Under the pieces are notes generated by a model. The model did no database searches. It had not been told where the DNA came from and saw nothing but the letters and a program-made list of their open reading frames with translations. A stretch of 20,210 nucleotides of DNA, taken from the IMG/VR virus record IMGVR_UViG_3300030339_000278, positions 1 through 20,210 of that record; one strand, written 5' to 3'. The stretch is from a virus. A program made the position numbers and the translations under genes. Shown here piece by piece: positions 16,702 to 20,210 of this stretch. Position 1 is the stretch's first letter. Each line of letters opens with the position of its first letter.

Positions 16702-16709
16702 CTTAGTTA

Positions 16710-17225
16710 TTACGGCAGAAGCGAATTGGTCTTACGCTTCGCGCCAGCCTTAACATTGGTGTCGTTAAGAGGCATGAATCCCTTAACAGAGTTCTCGTAA
16801 ACGGCAGGGTCTTTAGGATCAACGCCCCAAGTCTTACGCTTACGCTGGACATTGGCGATCAGCTTCTTGCCCTTGAACTCTTCAGCTTCAGGAACATCAG
16901 ACTTGGTCTCAACAATGTGAGCAAATCCTGTTGCCTTAAGCCACTGAGACATATAGTAGTTGTTCGGCTTGCCGGTTTTCTTGTCGTAGACCGTGAACAG
17001 CATGATGTTCGGCCAGAACTTACGATTGTTATAGGGAGAAGTCTCATCCTCCACAGTAAGCGTAACGTGGAACATCAGCTTACCAGCATTCTCGCCCTTC
17101 TTAACTTCAGCGAGTTCGATATCCGAAACAATGCAGGTGTAATCGCCAGCAGGAACAGGCTCGAAATTAGCGGAGCTACCCTCGGCAACCAAATCCTCTT
17201 CAGAAAAATCAATCTTGAAACCCAT
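16710..17225 (-). CDS. DUF669-like protein, putative ssDNA-binding protein
   Basis: This 171-residue protein has the DUF669 pattern: an acidic start (IDFSEEDL), FEPVPAGDYTCIVSDIE at 21-37, a beta-rich middle (LMFHVTLTVED, then NRKFWPNIMLF), YYMSQWLKATGF near 90-101, and a basic end (KRKTWG, then AGAKRKTNSLLP). Phage DUF669 proteins sit next to Sak4/RecA-like or Erf-type recombinases and are thought to be OB-fold single-strand binders. Here it follows the Sak4-like ATPase and precedes the primase-helicase, which fits. AGAAGGG at 17233-17239 is 7 nt from the ATG. The acidic tail usual for SSB is missing and the C-terminus is basic instead. Confidence 0.82.
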   Translation of the reverse strand: MGFKIDFSEEDLVAEGSSANFEPVPAGDYTCIVSDIELAEVKKGENAGKLMFHVTLTVEDETSPYNNRKFWPNIMLFTVYDKKTGKPNNYYMSQWLKATGFAHIVETKSDVPEAEEFKGKKLIANVQRKRKTWGVDPKDPAVYENSVKGFMPLNDTNVKAGAKRKTNSLLP

Positions 17226-17242
17226 TGTAATGCCCTTCTTGT

Positions 17243-17265
17243 TTACTTGCTTACTTGATTACTTG
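17243..17265 (-). repeat. Triple 7-bp tandem repeat with 8-bp period
   Basis: On the leftward strand CAAGTAA occurs three times at exact 8-bp steps (17259-17265, 17251-17257, 17243-17249), between the Sak4-like stop and the DUF669 ribosome site. Because 8 is not a multiple of 3, the three TAA triplets fall in all three reading frames, so the repeat works as a three-frame stop. It could also be a small operator. The gap is otherwise only 45 bp. Confidence 0.7.
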
Positions 17266-17270
17266 AACTG

Positions 17271-18002
17271 TCAGACTGCCATCAGTTTGTACAGTTTTTC
17301 CATTGTCGGGTCTTGGATAAGTTGTGGTAACTTACCGGATCGATCCTTAGCAATGGTTGTTTCAGTCTTGCCAGTGAGAAGCAACCTAAGTTGCTCAATA
17401 TCGCCAGTAACCTCATTAGCGCCTTCTGTCATAAACATGAAGAAAACCTCATCGAGAAAACCAGCAACCTCATTGGCTAACTTACCAGATAGAGCAGGAC
17501 CATATGTAAACTTGCTAGTCCTGATATCCTTATCTCTAACAGCTAGACAAGTGAAGATGGTGTTGATTTCGAGGTCTCGGAAACCCCGAACAAACTTGCG
17601 CATCTGCTCAAGGTTAATTCCCCATTCACGCATAGATGGGACTTCCTCGATCATCTTTGCATTATTTGCAGCAACATCACTCATAATGTGTAGCATGTTA
17701 AACTTCTGAGCCTCAGAGAGTGAATCAACAATCACTGTCTGATACCCATGATCCGTATCTGCAAGCGCGTTATACAATTGCTGCATTTCACGCCATGACT
17801 TAACACGGACAACCTGAACATCTGGATAAGTAGCACGTAAAGACTCAGTACCACCTTCCATATCGATGAACAAAACAGGGCGCATTGCTGCAACTGCATC
17901 AGCGGAACCAGCTAACACAGTCTTTCCAATACCTGGTTCTCCATAGATCATGAAGTTAAAGAACTGGCTTCTATTGCCAGCAGCCGAGATATCGAAGCCC
18001 AT
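17271..18002 (-). CDS. Sak4-like RecA-fold ATPase (phage recombinase)
   Basis: This 243-residue P-loop protein is likely a single-strand annealing or strand-exchange recombinase of the Sak4 type (AAA_24/RecA core). Walker A is GEPGIGKT at 21-28. VLFIDMEGG (43-51) is the next strand with an acidic end, and TVIVDSLSE (89-97) is Walker B. 'NTIFTCLAVRDKD' is a sensor-like strand. Its neighbours are a DUF669 protein and a Cas4-like nuclease, a known phage recombination set. Start problem: the ATG at 18002 has only a weak ribosome site, while a perfect AGGAGG lies 30 nt upstream, 6 nt from an in-frame ATT (18026), which would add eight residues. The ATG is given here as the conventional choice. Confidence 0.87.
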   Translation of the reverse strand: MGFDISAAGNRSQFFNFMIYGEPGIGKTVLAGSADAVAAMRPVLFIDMEGGTESLRATYPDVQVVRVKSWREMQQLYNALADTDHGYQTVIVDSLSEAQKFNMLHIMSDVAANNAKMIEEVPSMREWGINLEQMRKFVRGFRDLEINTIFTCLAVRDKDIRTSKFTYGPALSGKLANEVAGFLDEVFFMFMTEGANEVTGDIEQLRLLLTGKTETTIAKDRSGKLPQLIQDPTMEKLYKLMAV

Positions 18003-18032
18003 TTTCTCAAGTGAAAATGTACTAATCTTGTG

Positions 18033-18038
18033 CCTCCT
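18033..18038 (-). promoter_or_regulatory. Perfect Shine-Dalgarno far from the ATG of the Sak4-like gene
   Basis: AGGAGG is the strongest ribosome site of the leftward set. No ATG, GTG or TTG follows within normal spacing. The only in-frame candidate at a 6-nt distance is ATT at 18026-18024. The site starts four bases after the preceding stop. It suggests either a rare ATT start or ribosome loading before the ATG at 18002. Confidence 0.6.
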
Positions 18039-18041
18039 GAA

Positions 18042-18275
18042 TTATTTTGTTTTTGTTGCTTCTCTGTTGTATCCATATTGTTTTACGAGTCGCTCCCAAT
18101 GTTCACAGTGAGTATCACACCACTGAACTACATCTGGATCAGATTGCCACGCGATTTGCAAGTCCTTAAACCTGTGGGAGCGTGTACGCAAAAGTACCGT
18201 AAGCTCTTTATCAAACCTCCGTTTTCCTTTTGCATCGATGACAGGTTTAAAATCTAGGGTTACATTACCGCTCAT
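18042..18275 (-). CDS. Small protein of unknown function (77 aa) with Cys/His motif
   Basis: The ATG at 18275 overlaps the end of the nuclease gene by 11 nt. Upstream extension to 18365 runs through that gene and is unlikely. The N-terminal half is basic (KGKRRFDKELTVLLRTRSHRF). Residues 53-59 read CDTHCEH, a C-x2-HC-x-H cluster that could bind a metal, followed by HWERLVKQYGYN. No known family is recognised. It lies between a Cas4-like nuclease and a Sak4-like ATPase, so a recombination accessory role is plausible. The weak ribosome site suggests coupling to the upstream gene. Confidence 0.65.
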   Translation of the reverse strand: MSGNVTLDFKPVIDAKGKRRFDKELTVLLRTRSHRFKDLQIAWQSDPDVVQWCDTHCEHWERLVKQYGYNREATKTK

Positions 18276-19419
18276 AGTACGGGGCTTTCTTCTCGAACAT
18301 GGTTTCAATGGTGTATTCGTAATCTGCACCAGTCGCTCGACCAATACAGACTTGTTCAAACTCACAGTAAGTACAGTTGAACTTACCGGGAGACGGGTAA
18401 ATCACCTTCAGTGGATTTACCATTTCGCGGGCTGTGTTGTACAAGTCCTCATATGCGATTGCAAGATGATCCTTGTTACGACGAATAATCTCCCTGTGGT
18501 AGAATTCCTTACCGCTATTTTGCAGGAACTCTAAGAATTCATCATAAGCTCCTGATTCAAATCCTTCAGGATCACCAATAGAAATTTCTTCTACGTACAT
18601 ATCGTATTCAGTATCCTGATTCTTATCCACAGAATACCAACGACCCATACGCTTAGATGCGTTCCTCTTGGGAGGCTTTGGGAATGTCTTAAGAGCTTCG
18701 TGATAGATGAATCCAGCTACATCGAATCCAAGAAGCATCAGAGCAAGCAGGTAGTTAATGATCTGCTCATTAAGTTCCAGCCACTCATAACGATCCATGA
18801 GACGCGCTGTAGTTTTCCAGTCAAGAACCCAAACTTTACCAGTTCGCTTGTCCTTGAGAATCAGGTCAATTCGACCCTCAAGATAAACAGGCAGACCAAT
18901 CCACTGTGACCAATCAATGTTATAAACAACACCTTTAATAAATGATGCTTCAAACTTCTCACGGCATCGATCACACTTACAGTAAAGTTGTTCGTTAGTT
19001 TCAGGATTCACAATCGGGACTGAGAAATCCTGTTCAACGAACATGGGTTCAAGATTGATATCAAGGTAAGGAGCCAAAGTACCAAAGTAATACTCAAGCA
19101 TTCCTACACCAAGCTCGACACGCTCAGCATAATCTGCCTTCTGTTCAAGAGACAGATTTCCAAGAGCCTTCTTCTGCTCTTCGATTGTAGCTACGAACTT
19201 AAGAATAGCGAGTTCTTTTCTCGCGTCCGCAGGATAACCGTTTGTCTGCGGGTCGTAGTAAATCTGCTTTGCAGCATGATAGGCAGTTCCGAATTCAAGC
19301 GGCTTTGCTGTAACCTTCGGATAAAGCATATTAACGTACTTCAGTTTGTGCGCAAATCTGCACTTCTTGAATGCGTTGATTTCTGAGACGTGAATCTCGT
19401 GGATTAGTTTGTCACTCAT
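18265..19419 (-). CDS. Cas4/RecB-like PD-(D/E)XK exonuclease with Fe-S cysteines
   Basis: This 384-residue nuclease should resect DNA ends for phage recombination. The nuclease core has His48 (GTAYHAA), Asp185 (EGRIDLI), Asp200 and Lys202 (VLDWKTT), and the Q-x3-Y motif (Gln219, Tyr223). Four Cys for a 4Fe-4S cluster are placed as in Cas4 and AddB: Cys20 near the N-terminus and Cys349, Cys352, Cys358 near the C-terminus (CTYCEFEQVC). An extra CKCDRC (147-152) sits in an insert before the core. AAGG lies about 10 nt before the ATG. The stop overlaps the 77-aa gene. The context is recombination, with no CRISPR nearby, so this is not a CRISPR adaptation gene. Confidence 0.9.
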   Translation of the reverse strand: MSDKLIHEIHVSEINAFKKCRFAHKLKYVNMLYPKVTAKPLEFGTAYHAAKQIYYDPQTNGYPADARKELAILKFVATIEEQKKALGNLSLEQKADYAERVELGVGMLEYYFGTLAPYLDINLEPMFVEQDFSVPIVNPETNEQLYCKCDRCREKFEASFIKGVVYNIDWSQWIGLPVYLEGRIDLILKDKRTGKVWVLDWKTTARLMDRYEWLELNEQIINYLLALMLLGFDVAGFIYHEALKTFPKPPKRNASKRMGRWYSVDKNQDTEYDMYVEEISIGDPEGFESGAYDEFLEFLQNSGKEFYHREIIRRNKDHLAIAYEDLYNTAREMVNPLKVIYPSPGKFNCTYCEFEQVCIGRATGADYEYTIETMFEKKAPYYER

Positions 19420-19670
19420 ACTAGTGCGCCTTCTGTCAGGTGGTATAAAGCTCTGTTTGATCGAACATGATCTATGATCTTATGACGCCAACACTGACAT
19501 TCAGGAGCGCACTTCAAAGGGCCAAGAGTTTGTCGTAAAACGTCCCAAAACGAAAGATGAGAATCAGCCCAACAACCACCGGGATTATCTCTATGAACAT
19601 GGCATTTCCATATTTTTACGAGACGTTCCTGTTCTTCTTCGTATGACCATCCTTCATAATAGTCACTCAT
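19416..19670 (-). CDS. Small Cys/His-rich protein of unknown function (84 aa)
   Basis: The ATG at 19670 has GGAG about 7 nt upstream. The gene is joined to both neighbours by ATGA overlaps, so it is coupled. The N-terminus is acidic and Tyr-rich (DYYEGWSYEEEQE). Cys23, His24, His26, Cys33, His38, Cys54, Cys58, Cys60 and His63 form two clusters (CHVH..., and CAPECQCWRH) that could hold one or two metal ions. No known finger type fits exactly. Function unknown. Confidence 0.72.
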   Translation of the reverse strand: MSDYYEGWSYEEEQERLVKIWKCHVHRDNPGGCWADSHLSFWDVLRQTLGPLKCAPECQCWRHKIIDHVRSNRALYHLTEGALV

Positions 19671-19996
19671 AGCGTGTCTCCGAGGTTAGCGATTTTGATA
19701 GAGTCAATGATGTTAAATCCATAGCTGCCGTGCTCACTAAAATCTGCAATTGAAGCTGGCAACTGAGTTGGGCGCTTGCAAATAGGACAAACGAACCAAC
19801 CTCGTTTCTGAAGCTTGGTCCATCCATCTCTCTTATGAGGAAATGGGTTTTCTTGGTCACAGAATCTAGTAGGCGACTTATATGAGGCTACTAGTGTACC
19901 ATACCCTGTCAAGTTATTTGGTTGACCATTAAACCACTCTTGATGGAACCTAATAGCATCATCGTCATCCTCGAATAACACGTATGAGATAATCAT
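19667..19996 (-). CDS. Small protein with CxxC zinc-ribbon-like motif (109 aa)
   Basis: The start is ATG at 19996 with a weak ribosome site, 23 nt past a strong hairpin. The stop overlaps the next ATG (ATGA). The N-terminus (IISYVLFEDDDDAIRFHQEWF) looks like an alpha/beta fold. Cys46 and His54 precede VCPICKRP (69-76), so a C...H...CxxC metal site is possible. The C-terminus is a plain alpha/beta stretch. No family is recognised. Neighbouring Cys/His-rich small proteins suggest a shared theme, but no function can be named. Confidence 0.68.
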   Translation of the reverse strand: MIISYVLFEDDDDAIRFHQEWFNGQPNNLTGYGTLVASYKSPTRFCDQENPFPHKRDGWTKLQKRGWFVCPICKRPTQLPASIADFSEHGSYGFNIIDSIKIANLGDTL

Positions 19997-20018
19997 TTGA
20001 ATTACTTTCTAGTTTGTG

Positions 20019-20054
20019 TCGAGTCCTAGAAGCCGTAAAGCCTCTAGGACTCGA
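20019..20054 (-). other. 12-bp perfect intercistronic hairpin, possible terminator or processing site
   Basis: The stem is 20043-20054 with 20019-20030, and the 12-nt loop is 20031-20042. It lies in the 73-nt gap between the stop of the right-edge gene and the ATG at 19996. No U-run follows in either direction, so it is not a standard intrinsic terminator. It may be a U-less actinobacterial-type terminator, an RNA-processing or stability element, or part of the leader of the 109-aa gene. Confidence 0.55.
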
Positions 20055-20069
20055 TCACGATCTACAACG

Positions 20070-20210
20070 TCAGGCTGTGACAATGCTATCACGCTTGATG
20101 AACGGCTTTGCTTTCGGAGCATCGCTCATACGAACGATGTAACGAGTCTGAAGCCAGTTAATCATTTCATCCCAAGTGAAACACTGTCCACCTGCACGCG
20201 GACCACTTGA
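20070..20210 (-). CDS. 3' end of an unknown gene, truncated by the right window edge
   Basis: A leftward frame is open from the window edge to a TGA at 20070-20072, 46 codons in all. It reads GGQCFTWDEMINWLQTRY and continues IVRMSDAPKAKPFIK before ending DSIVTA. The composition and its place upstream of the leftward operon support a real gene whose start lies outside the window. The opposing + strand frame here is Arg/Ser-rich and looks like a shadow. The family cannot be named from this short piece. Confidence 0.6.
   Translation of the reverse strand, partial: SSGPRAGGQCFTWDEMINWLQTRYIVRMSDAPKAKPFIKRDSIVTA

Larger units (their letters stand above)
4309..18499. repeat. Dispersed CCTGTGG 7-mer, 17 copies on both strands
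   Basis: By eye I count 17 copies of CCTGTGG or its complement, starting at 4309, 5195, 5241, 6170, 7361, 7931, 9348, 10135, 11118, 11680, 12175, 13369, 13774, 15921, 16035, 18171 and 18493. Twelve are followed by T. About two would be expected by base composition (rough estimate). One copy is between genes (11118) and the rest are in genes of both directions. None lies in the first 4.3 kb. Confidence 0.45.

Noticed and set aside
17243-17265. CRISPR-like repeat
   Set aside because: Units are only 7 bp with a single-base spacer.
18265-19419. CRISPR-associated Cas4
   Set aside because: No Cas1, Cas2 or repeat array is present. The neighbours are phage recombination genes.
20016-20210. + strand frame at the right edge
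   Set aside because: It starts inside the hairpin region, is Arg/Ser-rich, and overlaps a more gene-like leftward frame.

Overview
The window is part of the genome of a tailed, siphovirus-like double-stranded DNA phage. It probably infects a Gram-positive host, and an actinobacterium is the best guess. Three things suggest this: the tail-tip gene order (tape measure, Dit, hub, large modular tail protein), a small two-helix holin of the kind common in actinophages, and a lysis region with an Amidase_5-like lysin and a secreted protein with a Gram-positive style signal peptide. The host assignment is inference. I see no integrase, tRNA, rRNA or CRISPR array.

Left half (1-11.1 kb, + strand): the virion and lysis module. 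It holds the 3' part of the tape measure protein, a Dit protein with an apparent carbohydrate-binding insertion, a hub-like tail protein, and a 1044-residue modular tail/receptor-binding protein. A lysis region follows with three putative membrane proteins, a 54-residue very acidic protein, an endolysin fused to a DUF218 domain, a small holin-like protein, and a secreted four-cysteine protein. The genes are very tightly packed, with repeated TAATG, TGATG, ATGA and GTGA junctions, so they look translationally coupled.

Middle (11.10-11.19 kb): the two gene sets converge on a strong 17-bp hairpin flanked by an A-run and a T-run, which would terminate transcription from both sides.

Right half (11.2-20.2 kb, - strand, transcribed right to left): the replication/recombination module. 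In transcription order it holds the 3' end of an unknown gene, two small Cys/His-rich proteins, a Cas4/RecB-like nuclease, a small unknown protein, a Sak4-like RecA-fold ATPase, a DUF669 (putative ssDNA-binding) protein, a primase-helicase, a small helical protein, a DNA polymerase I with an N-terminal UDG-like domain, and a RuvC-like resolvase. The only sizeable gap in this set (16576-16709) contains a nested inverted-repeat structure that folds on paper into a three-way junction with a possible pseudoknot. It lies just upstream of the primase-helicase and is the best candidate here for an undescribed RNA or origin element.

Other points worth a look are the lysin-DUF218 fusion, the degenerate UDG domain on the polymerase, a possible ATT start codon for the Sak4-like gene, and an excess of the 7-mer CCTGTGG on both strands. 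All calls come from reading the sequence by eye. No homology search or folding program was run.
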